A program made the position numbers and the translations under genes. From Poseidonibacter ostreae (GTDB lineage: Bacteria > Campylobacterota > Campylobacteria > Campylobacterales > Arcobacteraceae): a DNA stretch of 64,000 nucleotides. Of the stretch, positions 47,547-56,570 are shown one piece after another. The notes beneath the pieces are model-generated. The model had not been told where the DNA came from. It saw only the letters and a list, made by a program, of their open reading frames with translations, and made no database searches. The stretch lies in contig NZ_WFKJ01000011.1 of the NCBI RefSeq assembly GCF_009208075.1, positions 1 to 64,000 on the forward strand. The letters are read 5' to 3'. Each line of letters starts with the position of its first letter. The first letter of the stretch is position 1.

Positions 47547-48425
47547 ATGAAAAAAGCAATGACTACAAAATCACACTTTGAACAAATTAATCTTGCATTA
47601 GTGTATGTACAAAATAATTTTAACTCAATTATTACTGTTGAAGAATTAGCGAAAATTAGTGCTTATTCAGTATTTCATTTTCATAGAATATTTAAAGAGG
47701 TTACAGGACAGAGTGTAAATAACTATATACGGAATACAAGATTAGAGAAAGCATCAAATTTATTACTTTATAATAATCATAAAAGTATTCAAATGATTGC
47801 ATTAGAATGTGGCTTTTCAACTGCAACTAGTTTTACTCAAGCTTTTAAAAAAATGTTTTCAATGACTCCAAAAGATTGGAAAAAGGGAGGATATACTCAA
47901 AAAAATTCAAAAAAAACTTTTTCAATGATAGAGGCTGATGAATCAATTATTATTAATCCTCCTGAAATAGTTAATAGTGAAAATATTCCTATTTTATACA
48001 CTAGAGTATATAAATATGAAAATGATATAAGTTTAATTTGGCATGAAATGCATGAGTGGTGTGAAGCTATGAATATTTTAGAAAAACCACATAAGTATAT
48101 AGGGCTTTTTCATAATCACCCATCTTTTCTTTCTTATAATACGATGAGATATTCAGCTTGTATACGAACGGATGAAGACATAAATCCTTCAGGAAAAGTT
48201 GGGAGATGTAATTTAAGTTGTGGAAAATTTGCAAAATTTAAATTTAATTGTTCTCACCAAGAATTATATAAAATGATGCATTTGGCTTATATAAATTGGT
48301 TGCAAGGTTCTAAATATGAAGTAAGAAATTTTCCAGCTTATGTAGAGTACAAAAATCCAGAATATCTTATGTGTAATGGAGTTTTAGAAGTAGATTTCTA
48401 TCTACCAATTCAAATAATTTTATAA
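47547..48425 (+). CDS. AraC-family regulator with GyrI-like effector domain
   Basis: A 292-residue regulator. The N-terminal AraC HTH pair (about 10-115) contains AKISAYSVFHFHRIFKEVTG and the signature ALECGFSTATSFTQAFKKMFSMTPKDW. The C-terminal half resembles GyrI/BmrR-type effector domains. ATG 47547 is preferred; the in-frame TTG 47541 adds two residues. No clear ribosome-binding site is present. It is divergent from the old yellow enzyme gene, its likely target. Confidence 0.87.
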   Translation: MKKAMTTKSHFEQINLALVYVQNNFNSIITVEELAKISAYSVFHFHRIFKEVTGQSVNNYIRNTRLEKASNLLLYNNHKSIQMIALECGFSTATSFTQAFKKMFSMTPKDWKKGGYTQKNSKKTFSMIEADESIIINPPEIVNSENIPILYTRVYKYENDISLIWHEMHEWCEAMNILEKPHKYIGLFHNHPSFLSYNTMRYSACIRTDEDINPSGKVGRCNLSCGKFAKFKFNCSHQELYKMMHLAYINWLQGSKYEVRNFPAYVEYKNPEYLMCNGVLEVDFYLPIQIIL

Positions 48426-48471
48426 AATATTTTTGTAGCTTACTAAATTTTTAAGAACAAAAAGATAATTA

Positions 48472-48498
48472 TAAGAAAGTTTACAGTTTTATTTGGAT
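48472..48498. repeat. 27-bp direct repeat, copy 2
   Basis: Duplicate of the holA 3' end placed 2233 bases away, followed by AA so that a TAA stop is formed. It is probably the original 3' end of holA before the insertion. Confidence 0.9.
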
Positions 48499-48529
48499 AA
48501 AATCCATGACTTTATAAAAAAGTACCCTT

Positions 48530-48559
48530 GCTGATATTAGTGAAAACTAGAATACCGGC
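48530..48559 (+). promoter_or_regulatory. Candidate S6:S18 autoregulatory leader hairpin upstream of rpsF
   Basis: The leader folds as a GAAA-tetraloop hairpin (TAGT/ACTA inner stem) and an outer GCTG/CGGC helix with AC bulged beside the ACCGGC segment. A bulged CCG next to a hairpin is the known binding site of the S6:S18 complex in rpsF leaders. The downstream operon encodes both S6 and S18. Structure and role are inferred. Confidence 0.4.
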
Positions 48560-48581
48560 ATAATCTAAAAGGAGAAAATAG

Positions 48582-48935
48582 ATGAGTAAATTAAGACATT
48601 ATGAAACAATGTTTATTATTAAGCCTACGTTAACTGAAGAAGAAACTGTAGCTCAAATTGATGCTGTTAAAGCAACAATTGAAAAGAATGGTGGAGAAAT
48701 TGTTGCATGCGACAATATGGGTTCAAGACAGTTAGCTTACGAAATTGAAAAGCACAAAAGAGGTTACTACTTCTTAGCATATTTCAAAGGTGAACCTGCA
48801 GGAATTGCTGAAATCGAAAGAAATTACAGAATCAATGAAAATATCATTAGATTCATTTTCATTAAATATGAAAATAAAAAAGAGATTGCAGCATGGACAT
48901 ATATGAGTAACGAAGCGGCTAAAAAAGCTAACTAA
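48582..48935 (+). CDS. rpsF: 30S ribosomal protein S6
   Basis: A 117-residue ribosomal protein with the S6 pattern [44 protein letters not shown] and [13 protein letters not shown]. It pairs with S18 in the platform of the 30S subunit. The ATG follows AAAAGGAGAAAATAG, a strong ribosome-binding site. ssb and rpsR follow at spacings of 21 and 17 bases, the conserved rpsF-ssb-rpsR operon. Confidence 0.97.
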   Translation: MSKLRHYETMFIIKPTLTEEETVAQIDAVKATIEKNGGEIVACDNMGSRQLAYEIEKHKRGYYFLAYFKGEPAGIAEIERNYRINENIIRFIFIKYENKKEIAAWTYMSNEAAKKAN

Positions 48936-48956
48936 TTAAAAGTATAGGGATTTAGT

Positions 48957-49484
48957 ATGTATAATAAAGTAATTATGGTAGGAAATTTAACAAGAGATAT
49001 TGAGCTAAGATATTTACCATCTGGTGCAGCAATAGCAAAATCTGCAATTGCAACATCATTTAAGTTTAAATCTGCAGCTGGAGAACAAAAAGATGAAGTT
49101 TGTTTTTTAGATTTTAATATGTTTGGAAGATCTGCTGAGGTTGCTAATCAATACTTACGAAAAGGTTCTAAAGTTTTATTAGAAGGTAGACTTGTATTTG
49201 AACAATGGACAGCACAAGATGGAACTAACAGAAATAGACACTCATTAAGAGTTGAAACTATGAAAATGTTAGATTCAAAAAGTGATTCAATGAACAATAA
49301 TGCTGGGGACAACCAAGGTTATAATCCTCAAGGATCGTATAATCAACCAGCACAAAATCAATACAATAATACTTCGAATACTCAAAATGCTCAAAGTAAC
49401 TATGGTGGTAATAATCAAGCAGCAAAAATGCCTGAACAAAAGATACCTGAAATAGATATAGACGAAGACGAAATACCGTTTTAG
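48957..49484 (+). CDS. ssb: Single-stranded DNA-binding protein
   Basis: A 175-residue protein with an OB fold (1-110: [55 protein letters not shown]), a Gln/Asn/Gly-rich disordered linker and the acidic tip DIDEDEIPF, which recruits repair partners. It binds single-stranded DNA in replication and repair. It is the middle gene of rpsF-ssb-rpsR. Confidence 0.97.
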   Translation: MYNKVIMVGNLTRDIELRYLPSGAAIAKSAIATSFKFKSAAGEQKDEVCFLDFNMFGRSAEVANQYLRKGSKVLLEGRLVFEQWTAQDGTNRNRHSLRVETMKMLDSKSDSMNNNAGDNQGYNPQGSYNQPAQNQYNNTSNTQNAQSNYGGNNQAAKMPEQKIPEIDIDEDEIPF

Positions 49485-49501
49485 AAATAAAGGAAAACGA
49501 C

Positions 49502-49759
49502 ATGGCTGAAAGAAGAAAATACGGAAAAAAATATTGTAAATATACTGAAATGAAAGTTACTTTCATTGATTATAAAAACTCTGATTTATTAAAGATTTCT
49601 ATGAGTGAAAGAGGTAAAATTATGCCTAGAAGACTTACAGGAAACTCTAAAAACTCTCAAGAGATGGTTGAAACTGCAATCAAAAGAGCTAGACATATGG
49701 CACTAGTTCCATACATTGTTAACACTAAAAATGTTACTGATGCAGCTTTTGCTAGATAA
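49502..49759 (+). CDS. rpsR: 30S ribosomal protein S18
   Basis: An 85-residue basic ribosomal protein. [23 protein letters not shown] matches the S18 N-terminus and [33 protein letters not shown] its rRNA-binding core. The ATG follows AAAGGAAAACGAC. It forms a dimer with S6. The operon ends at the terminator 49778-49813. Confidence 0.96.
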   Translation: MAERRKYGKKYCKYTEMKVTFIDYKNSDLLKISMSERGKIMPRRLTGNSKNSQEMVETAIKRARHMALVPYIVNTKNVTDAAFAR

Positions 49760-49777
49760 TCTCTAGATAAAGTTAAT

Positions 49778-49813
49778 AAAAAAGGGAAGAAGTTTTACTT
49801 CTTCCCTTTTTTT
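49778..49813. terminator. Bidirectional rho-independent terminator
   Basis: Stem GGGAAGAAGT/ACTTCTTCCC (49784-49806, loop TTT) flanked by six A and seven T. It separates rpsR from the convergent reductase gene and overlaps the last codon of that gene. Confidence 0.93.
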
Positions 49814-51542
49814 ATGCTTGCATAATATAAGTTTTATTTAAAAGAGCATCTTCTTTTGATTCTTTTTTATTCCAAAGTGAAGATGATAAAAATTTTATTG
49901 CTTCTTCAAAATCCTCTTCAATATAATCCATAAAACTTTCATTTACAAAATTATTTTCTAAAAGTTCTTTATAATCTTCAGTATCTAAATATATTGTTTT
50001 TTTAGTATAGTATTTTGCAAGAAACCAAAGATTTAAAAAACTATCACTAAATTTATGTAAAACTTCTCTTGCAAAACTTTCAAAAGTTTTATAGCCACTA
50101 TTTTCAAACTCATCTATAATAATTTCAAGTATCTTTTTTAAACTATTTATTGGCACTGCATTAAATACTTTTTTTGCAGTTTTTTCTCCCTTTGTATATA
50201 AAGCACCTAGATAAATTCTTGCAGTTTTTTCTCTTTGTCCATAAATATTAGACTTTAAACCCACTAATCCTATATCACTATGTTGGTGTTTTGCACAGCC
50301 TTTTAGACATCCTGAAAAGCCAAGTATAAGATTATGCTCTTCAATTTTTTCTAGAGGTAAAAAGGATATTTCATCTTTTATATTCCAATAAGCATAAGGG
50401 CAATATTCACTTCCTGCACAAGCTATTATTGTTCTATTTTCATTATAGTTATCTAATGAAATATTTCTTTCTTTTAGGTTTAAAAGATATATTTGCTGGT
50501 CTGTTCCTATTCTTACTTCTAAATCTTCTCTACTTGCATATTGTGAAATATTTAATAATTCATCACTATTTATTCTTGCAAATTCAGTACGATAGCAAAA
50601 GCTAAAAGTCCCATTATTTAGTTCTTCATATTCATCAAAAGAGACCTTTTCTAGTAAAGTTTCTCCTTTTGTAGAAATTTTTTTTTCATACTTATCTTGT
50701 AAATAAGTTCTAAATTGTGTAATCCCAATATCTTCTAATAGATGAAAAAGTCTTGTTCTTTCTCTATCTAATCTTAATCCATATTTATTAAATACATTTA
50801 TGATAATTTTAAAAATATCTAAAACTTCATTTTCTTTTATAAATATATTTGCACATTTAGCTAATTCGCTATTTTTCCCACCTAAATATAAGTTAAACCC
50901 ATATATATCATTTTTCTTTGCTAAGGCAAAATATATATCACTTGCAAAAAATGAAGATGAGTTTCCATATGAACCTGATATTGCTGTTGAAAGTCTTCTT
51001 GGCAGTAATCCAACCAACTCTTCATTTTTTAGAATATATTTTTGCATTTGTTGAATATATGGATAAACTTCAATAATATTATATTTTCCTATCCCATCAA
51101 AAATATCTGTAGTAATATTTCTAATATTATCTCCAAAACTTTGCCATGTATTTATTCCAATAGTTTCTAAAGTCTTAAATACTTCTAATATATTTGTTGA
51201 ATCTAGTTTATGTAATTGTATTCCAGCACGAGCAGTTAAAATTATGTCAAGATTATATTTTTTACAAATTAAACTAAGAGTTCTAAGCTCTAAATTAGTG
51301 ATTCTTCCTGCAGGAAATCGAAGCCTTAGCATAAATTCATCGTCATTTAATTCATTATTATAAATACCAAAATCTTGTAATAATAGAATATCACTTAGGC
51401 ATAAATTGTCAAAATCTAAACTGGAGATAGTTTTGTAATAATCATAAGGTCTAATTGCTTTTTTAAGTTTTTCACGAATATTAAAGGATTCAAAATCTTC
51501 TTTAGTATTCATTTCAACTGAGTTTACTTCTACTTTACTCAT
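49812..51542 (-). CDS. Nitrite/sulfite reductase, sirohaem-[4Fe-4S] type
   Basis: A 576-residue cytoplasmic reductase. The two cysteine pairs holding the coupled cluster and sirohaem are C-x5-C (IACAGSEYCPYAYWN, near residue 380) and C-x3-C (FSGCLKGCAKHQHSDIGLVG, near 420). FPAGRITNLELR and LTARAGIQLH near residue 80-115 are the sirohaem-binding part of the ferredoxin-like half. It makes six-electron reductions of nitrite to ammonia or sulfite to sulfide; which substrate is used cannot be read from the sequence. A C-terminal extension of about 100 residues is acidic and helical. Confidence 0.9.
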   Translation of the reverse strand: MSKVEVNSVEMNTKEDFESFNIREKLKKAIRPYDYYKTISSLDFDNLCLSDILLLQDFGIYNNELNDDEFMLRLRFPAGRITNLELRTLSLICKKYNLDIILTARAGIQLHKLDSTNILEVFKTLETIGINTWQSFGDNIRNITTDIFDGIGKYNIIEVYPYIQQMQKYILKNEELVGLLPRRLSTAISGSYGNSSSFFASDIYFALAKKNDIYGFNLYLGGKNSELAKCANIFIKENEVLDIFKIIINVFNKYGLRLDRERTRLFHLLEDIGITQFRTYLQDKYEKKISTKGETLLEKVSFDEYEELNNGTFSFCYRTEFARINSDELLNISQYASREDLEVRIGTDQQIYLLNLKERNISLDNYNENRTIIACAGSEYCPYAYWNIKDEISFLPLEKIEEHNLILGFSGCLKGCAKHQHSDIGLVGLKSNIYGQREKTARIYLGALYTKGEKTAKKVFNAVPINSLKKILEIIIDEFENSGYKTFESFAREVLHKFSDSFLNLWFLAKYYTKKTIYLDTEDYKELLENNFVNESFMDYIEEDFEEAIKFLSSSLWNKKESKEDALLNKTYIMQA

Positions 51543-51629
51543 TTAAAATACCTTAAATTTTTATGGAAGTATATCTTAAGTAAAGCTTTTTTTTATAGAC
51601 TTGTATCAATTTTATTTGGTAAAAAGTAT

Positions 51630-53033
51630 TTAAACTTTTTCCCAAACAACACCTGCTGGTGTATCCATTATTGAAATTCCAAGAGCAGTGATTTCATCTC
51701 TTACTTTATCAGCAGCTTCGAAATTTTTAGCTTTTTTAGCTTCAGTTCTTTTTTCAAGTAGTTTTTCAATAGTAGTTTTTTCTTCTTCGCTTATTCCAAA
51801 TTGGAAATAAGAATAGGCATCAGAAGAACCAATTCCTAGAATATCAGAGATAAACTCTATATTTGAAACTAGTTCTTTTTTTAATGCTTTATCTTTTGGG
51901 TTAATATCAAGTTTATCATTTGCACTTGAAATCATCTCATCAATATACGAAATAGCTTTTGATGTATTTATATCATCATTTAAAGAAGTAAATATCTTTT
52001 CTTTAAACTCTTTATTTACCAGTGATGCTGCGCCACCATAAACCCTTTTTTTAACTCTATAAAGTTTGTCTAATCGTTTTTTTGAAGATAATAAATCTTC
52101 TTCATTAAAGTTAAAATCAGTTCTATAATGAGCTGTTAATAAATAAAATCTAATAACTTCTCCACTATAAGATTTTAGAACATCTTTTAGGAAAAATGAA
52201 TTTCCTAAAGATTTACTCATCTTTTCTCCATCAATATTTACAAAACCATTGTGCATCCAATATTTTGCAATTTCTTGGTTTGAAGAACATCTTGTTTGTG
52301 CTGCTTCATTCTCATGATGTGGAAAAAGTAAATCAGCTCCTCCTCCATGAATATCTATTTGATAAGGTGAGTCTTTATATGCTAAATGTTTTTCTATCAT
52401 AGCTGAACACTCTATATGCCAACCAGGACGACCGTTACCAAAATTTGCTTCAAAAATAACATCTTCATCTTTTGCAAATTTCCATAATGCAAAATCTGAT
52501 GAGTTTCTTTTTTCATTATTTACTTCAACTCTAGCTTGTGAATTTTCATCACTTGCCCTATTTGAAATAGAACCATAAGTATTATCTTTTGATGTATCAA
52601 AATATACACCATTTGAAATTACATAAGCCATATCTTTAGAGATTAGGTTATTAATCATCTCTTTCATAACTTCAAGATTTTCAGTGGCTTTTGGTTCTAT
52701 TGTATTATCTAAAACATTTAAAGCTTTCATATCAGCTTTGTATGTATTGATATATTCACTTGTAATATCTTCAAGTGTTCTTGACGTTTCATACATTTTT
52801 TTTATGATTTTATCATCTATATCAGTGAAATTTTTTGTCATTGTTACTTCATAGTCGTTCATTTTTAGAATTCTATGAAGTAAGTCAAAGGCAATAGCTG
52901 ATCTTGCATGACCTAGGTGTGAATCATCATATACTGTTGGTCCACACACATAAATCTTTGCTTTTTTTTCTTCAATTGATTCGAATAAAACTTTCTCTTT
53001 TTTTACTGAATCATAAATATATAGTTCTTTCAT
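51630..53033 (-). CDS. cysS: Cysteinyl-tRNA synthetase
   Basis: A 467-residue class I synthetase. The zinc-binding and HIGH region CGPTVYDDSHLGHARSAIAFD is near residue 30, HIECSAM and HGGGADLLFPHHENE near residue 210-240 complete the zinc site, and KMSKSLGN lies near 271. It ligates cysteine to its tRNA. It follows nusA with one base between and is probably in its transcript. Confidence 0.97.
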   Translation of the reverse strand: MKELYIYDSVKKEKVLFESIEEKKAKIYVCGPTVYDDSHLGHARSAIAFDLLHRILKMNDYEVTMTKNFTDIDDKIIKKMYETSRTLEDITSEYINTYKADMKALNVLDNTIEPKATENLEVMKEMINNLISKDMAYVISNGVYFDTSKDNTYGSISNRASDENSQARVEVNNEKRNSSDFALWKFAKDEDVIFEANFGNGRPGWHIECSAMIEKHLAYKDSPYQIDIHGGGADLLFPHHENEAAQTRCSSNQEIAKYWMHNGFVNIDGEKMSKSLGNSFFLKDVLKSYSGEVIRFYLLTAHYRTDFNFNEEDLLSSKKRLDKLYRVKKRVYGGAASLVNKEFKEKIFTSLNDDINTSKAISYIDEMISSANDKLDINPKDKALKKELVSNIEFISDILGIGSSDAYSYFQFGISEEEKTTIEKLLEKRTEAKKAKNFEAADKVRDEITALGISIMDTPAGVVWEKV

Positions 53034-53034
53034 C

Positions 53035-54207
53035 TTATTTAAATAAAGCTTCTAATGATGATGTATCAGTTGTTTTCTCTTCTCGTCTTTCGTTATTACC
53101 TTCAACAGTAGGAGCAGAACCTTCAATTTCAATTAATTCAATTTCGTATTTAGTAAGCATTGATGCAAGTCTAATATTTAAACCAGCTTTTCCAATTGCT
53201 TTTGATTTTTGATCACTTGGAATTGTTACAGTTGCTTTACCTTTGTCATTAAAAGTTGGTGCTTGTGTAATTTCAACTTTTGAAATAATTGCAGGTGATA
53301 AAGCACGAGATATAAACATTTCAGGAATTGCTGAATATTCAACACAATCAATATTCTCTCCACTTAACTGAAAAGATACTGCAGAAATTCTAATACCTTT
53401 AACACCAACAACTGCACCAATTGGATCAATTTGTGGGTCAATACTTGTTAATGCAATTTTAGCTCTAGATCCTGGAATTCTTGCACTTGCTTCAATAATT
53501 ACTTTTTCATCTTTAAGCTCTGGAACTTCAAGTGCTAATAAACACTCTAAGAATTTTGGACTAGTTCTTGAAATATCAATAATTAAACCATTCGTTTTAT
53601 CAATGTTAACTCCACGAACAACTGCTTTTACAGTATCTCCAACTTTAAAAGTTTCACCTTTAATTCTACTTTTTCGCTGTAACATACCTTTTACTTCACC
53701 AATTTCGATGTAAGTATTTTCTTGCCTATCAACTCTAGTAACTACTCCAGATACAACTTTTCCAATTTTATCTTTGTATTTACCAAGTAGGTTTTCTTCT
53801 ATAAATCTTTGTATTTTATATTCAAAATTATTATGTAAAATTGTTGCAGCATTTCTTCCCATATTTTCAAATTCAAGATCATAATCAATAAAATCTCCAA
53901 TCTCTAAATCTTCATCAATCTCTTTTGCTTCATCTAAATCTATAAAGTTTTCGGCATTAATTTCATTTCCATATTCATCTTCAACTTCACCAGTTAATCT
54001 TTCATCTCCAACTGCTAAAACTTCTATTTTCTGTGATAATTGTAATTTTTTATTTTCTCTATCAATATTTGCATCAAATCTTAATGTTTCATCTACCATT
54101 TTTTCTGCTGTTTTGATTAATGCTTCTTTTAATGCATTTTCAACATTTTCTATTTGTAGACCTTTTTCATATGCAATTGAGTCTAAAATATCTATAATTT
54201 TGTCCAT
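53035..54207 (-). CDS. nusA: Transcription termination/antitermination factor NusA
   Basis: A 390-residue protein: an N-terminal RNA polymerase-binding domain (1-125), an S1 domain (about 135-200: GKVVSGVVTRVDRQENTYIEI) and KH domains (RIPGSRAKIALTS, GVKGIRISAVSFQLSGENIDCVEY, KAIGKAGLNIRLAS). It lacks the acidic repeats of enterobacterial NusA, as usual in Campylobacterota. It modulates pausing and termination. Its promoter lies in the region divergent from the HP0268-like gene. Confidence 0.95.
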   Translation of the reverse strand: MDKIIDILDSIAYEKGLQIENVENALKEALIKTAEKMVDETLRFDANIDRENKKLQLSQKIEVLAVGDERLTGEVEDEYGNEINAENFIDLDEAKEIDEDLEIGDFIDYDLEFENMGRNAATILHNNFEYKIQRFIEENLLGKYKDKIGKVVSGVVTRVDRQENTYIEIGEVKGMLQRKSRIKGETFKVGDTVKAVVRGVNIDKTNGLIIDISRTSPKFLECLLALEVPELKDEKVIIEASARIPGSRAKIALTSIDPQIDPIGAVVGVKGIRISAVSFQLSGENIDCVEYSAIPEMFISRALSPAIISKVEITQAPTFNDKGKATVTIPSDQKSKAIGKAGLNIRLASMLTKYEIELIEIEGSAPTVEGNNERREEKTTDTSSLEALFK

Positions 54208-54237
54208 TAATAACCTTTAATAATCTTTTATTTGTTG

Positions 54238-54268
54238 ACATTGAAATGTAATGTTATGAATTCAATGT
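54238..54268. promoter_or_regulatory. Inverted repeat between nusA and the HP0268-like gene
   Basis: ACATTGAA and TTCAATGT face each other across 15 bases, and a consensus TTGACA (54235-54240) overlaps the left arm. This could be an operator or the 5' hairpin of a transcript. No -10 box at an ideal distance is obvious, so the role is uncertain. Confidence 0.35.
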
Positions 54269-54364
54269 AGTGTAGACAGATATTATATCTAAAACTCCTT
54301 TTATGAAAATAAAAGTAATTTTAAGATAGAATATTTAGCTAATTAAAAAGAAAAGGTTTACTAT

Positions 54365-54610
54365 ATGGAATTATTAATTGCAAGAGAAGAATTAAGCAAA
54401 AAACCAAAAAAAATGCAACTAGATAAGATTAAAGAAGAATTAAAAAAAGGTTCAAATGCAGAACTATTGTATTTTGACAGAGACAACTCACATAAAGATA
54501 TGATGGCATTAGTTGATGCACTTGAAGATGATGACTATAATGTTTACTTTAGAGAAGTAAAATATGGTTTAGCAGATGATGAGTATATGTATGAGGTTCA
54601 TGCACTTTAA
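54365..54610 (+). CDS. HP0268-like small protein (putative nicking nuclease family)
   Basis: An 81-residue protein. Its LLYFDRDNSHKDMMALVDALEDDDYNVYFREVKYGLADDEYMYEV core is strongly conserved in Campylobacterota; H. pylori HP0268, an SMR-like fold reported to nick DNA and cut RNA, is the named homologue. As in H. pylori it is followed by miaB, here after 15 bases. The biological role is unclear. ATG 54365 follows AAAAGGTTTACTAT. Confidence 0.8.
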   Translation: MELLIAREELSKKPKKMQLDKIKEELKKGSNAELLYFDRDNSHKDMMALVDALEDDDYNVYFREVKYGLADDEYMYEVHAL

Positions 54611-54625
54611 TCAAGTGATAAAGCT

Positions 54626-55936
54626 ATGAGTTCAAATAAAAAACTATTTATTCAAACACTTGGTTGTCAGATGAATGACACAGATAGTCAACATATCGCA
54701 GCTGAGTTAGAAAAACATAAAGATTATTCACAAACTGATGTTATGGAAGATGCTGATTTAATTATTATTAACACATGTTCTGTAAGAGAAAAACCTGTTC
54801 AGAAGCTATTTTCTGAAATTGGTCAGTTTAATAAAAAGAAAAAAGATGGCGCTAAAATTGGTGTTTGTGGATGTACTGCATCGCATTTAGGAAAAGATAT
54901 TATTAAAAGAGCACCTTATGTTGATTTTGTTGTAGGTGCAAGAAATATATCTAAAATAAAAGATGTTGTAGATATTAAAGGTTCAGTTGAAATTTCAATT
55001 GATAATGATGATTCTATGTATGAATTTGCAACAGCTAAAACAAACCAATATAGAGCAAGTGTAAATATTTCTGTTGGATGTGATAAGAAATGTACTTATT
55101 GTATCGTACCAAGTACTAGAGGAGAAGAGCTTTCAATTCCTGTTGAAATGATTGTTGACCAAGTTCAAAAATCAGTTGATCAAGGTGCAGTTGAAGTAAT
55201 GCTTTTAGGGCAAAATGTTAACTCTTATGGTAGAAGATTCTCTGATGGTAGAGAAAAGTCTACTTTTACAAAACTTTTACAAGAAGTTTCAAAAGTAGAA
55301 GGTTTAGAGAGAATTAGATTTACCTCTCCTCATCCTTTACATATGGATGATGAATTCATTGAAGAGTTTGCAAAAAATAAAAAAATATCAAGATGTATTC
55401 ATATGCCTTTACAAAGTGGTTCAACATCAATTTTAAAAGCAATGAAAAGAGGATATACAAAAGAATGGTTCTTAAACAGAACAGAAAAAATAAGATCATT
55501 AGTACCTGATTTAAGAATTACTACTGATATTATTGTTGCATTTCCAGGTGAGTCTGAAGAAGATTATTTAGATACTTTAGATGTAGTAAAACAAGCAAAA
55601 TTTGATCAAATATTTAACTTTAAGTACTCTCCAAGACCTGGAACAGAAGCTTTAAATATGGAAGATTTAGCAGTGCCAGATAAAATTGGAAGTGCTAGAT
55701 TAATTGAATTAATCGAACTACACAAAAGACATTTAGAAGCTATTATGCCTACATATGTTGGACAAACTTTTTCTGTATTAGTTGAGAGTTTAAAAGCAAA
55801 TGGAGAAGTTTGTGGTTTCACTGATAATTATTTACAAGTATTTACAAAAGGAAGTGATGAACTTCTTGGTAAATTTGTAAATGTTAAAATTACTAGTAAT
55901 TCAAGAACATCGTTAAAAGGTGAAATAGTTCAGTAA
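54626..55936 (+). CDS. miaB: tRNA-2-methylthio-N6-dimethylallyladenosine synthase MiaB
   Basis: A 436-residue radical-SAM enzyme. The N-terminal LGCQMNDTDSQHIAAEL and NTCSVREKPVQKLF contain cluster cysteines, GCDKKCTYCIVPSTRGEE is the radical-SAM motif near residue 152, and a TRAM domain lies at the C-terminus. It adds a methylthio group to i6A37 of tRNAs. The stop overlaps the next start (TAATG), so it is co-translated with the acyltransferase-like gene. Confidence 0.95.
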   Translation: MSSNKKLFIQTLGCQMNDTDSQHIAAELEKHKDYSQTDVMEDADLIIINTCSVREKPVQKLFSEIGQFNKKKKDGAKIGVCGCTASHLGKDIIKRAPYVDFVVGARNISKIKDVVDIKGSVEISIDNDDSMYEFATAKTNQYRASVNISVGCDKKCTYCIVPSTRGEELSIPVEMIVDQVQKSVDQGAVEVMLLGQNVNSYGRRFSDGREKSTFTKLLQEVSKVEGLERIRFTSPHPLHMDDEFIEEFAKNKKISRCIHMPLQSGSTSILKAMKRGYTKEWFLNRTEKIRSLVPDLRITTDIIVAFPGESEEDYLDTLDVVKQAKFDQIFNFKYSPRPGTEALNMEDLAVPDKIGSARLIELIELHKRHLEAIMPTYVGQTFSVLVESLKANGEVCGFTDNYLQVFTKGSDELLGKFVNVKITSNSRTSLKGEIVQ

Positions 55937-56550
55937 TGAAAAAATATTTTAAGACAAATATTTTACCTTACATATTATATTTTCTTGTAAAATTTATTTA
56001 TTTTACAAACAAAAAAGTTTTTCATCACTCTAAAATTAGCAGTGATGAATCTTTTATCTTTGTTGCATGGCACGGAGATTTACTAGCTCAACCTACTAAT
56101 TATTTTAAATTCAGACCAAATGGCACTGTAAAAGCAATGATAAGTCATAATAAAGATGGTGAAATTATTGCAAAAATTTATGCTCTTTTAGGAACAGGAT
56201 TAATAAGAGGTTCTTCTTCTAAAGGTGCAGCTAAAGCTTTAATTAGTACAATTAAAGAAATCAAAGCAGGTTCAGACGTAGCCTTAACACCAGATGGTCC
56301 TAGAGGTCCAAGATTTAGTGTTGCTCCTGGGGTTGTTGCAATTGCTCAAAAGAGTAATGCAAAGATTATTGTTTTAAATTCAAAGCCATCTAAATATTGG
56401 CAGTTTAGTTCATGGGATAAATTTATTTTGCCAAAGCCTTTTGGAAAAATAGATTTTTATTTATCGCAGCCTTTTAGTATTGAAGGCTTAGAATTAGAAG
56501 AGGCAAAAGAGCTTATCAAAGATAAAATGATGGCTCATTCAATGCCTTAA
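55936..56550 (+). CDS. Lysophospholipid acyltransferase-like protein (DUF374)
   Basis: A 204-residue protein. FVAWHGDLLAQPTNYF holds the H-x4-D-like acyltransferase motif, LGTGLIRGSSSKGAAKALISTIKEIKAGSDVALTPDGPRGPRF the second conserved block. DUF374 proteins resemble LpxL/PlsC-type acyltransferases and probably acylate lipid A or a phospholipid. An N-terminal hydrophobic segment (about 10-25) anchors it in the membrane. It follows miaB with one base overlap. Confidence 0.87.
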   Translation: MKKYFKTNILPYILYFLVKFIYFTNKKVFHHSKISSDESFIFVAWHGDLLAQPTNYFKFRPNGTVKAMISHNKDGEIIAKIYALLGTGLIRGSSSKGAAKALISTIKEIKAGSDVALTPDGPRGPRFSVAPGVVAIAQKSNAKIIVLNSKPSKYWQFSSWDKFILPKPFGKIDFYLSQPFSIEGLELEEAKELIKDKMMAHSMP

Positions 56551-56570
56551 AAAGTTTAAATAGGAAGTAT

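Larger units (their letters stand above)
46266..48471. other. 2.2-kb accessory module between duplicated holA ends
   Basis: The segment lies between two 27-bp copies of the holA end and contains a complete old yellow enzyme gene and a divergent AraC regulator, but no integrase. In H. pylori holA is followed by rpsF, so this module interrupts a conserved junction. The repeats look like the junctions left by a single integration event. An old homologous or site-specific insertion is the most likely explanation; a tandem duplication is the alternative. Confidence 0.7.
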
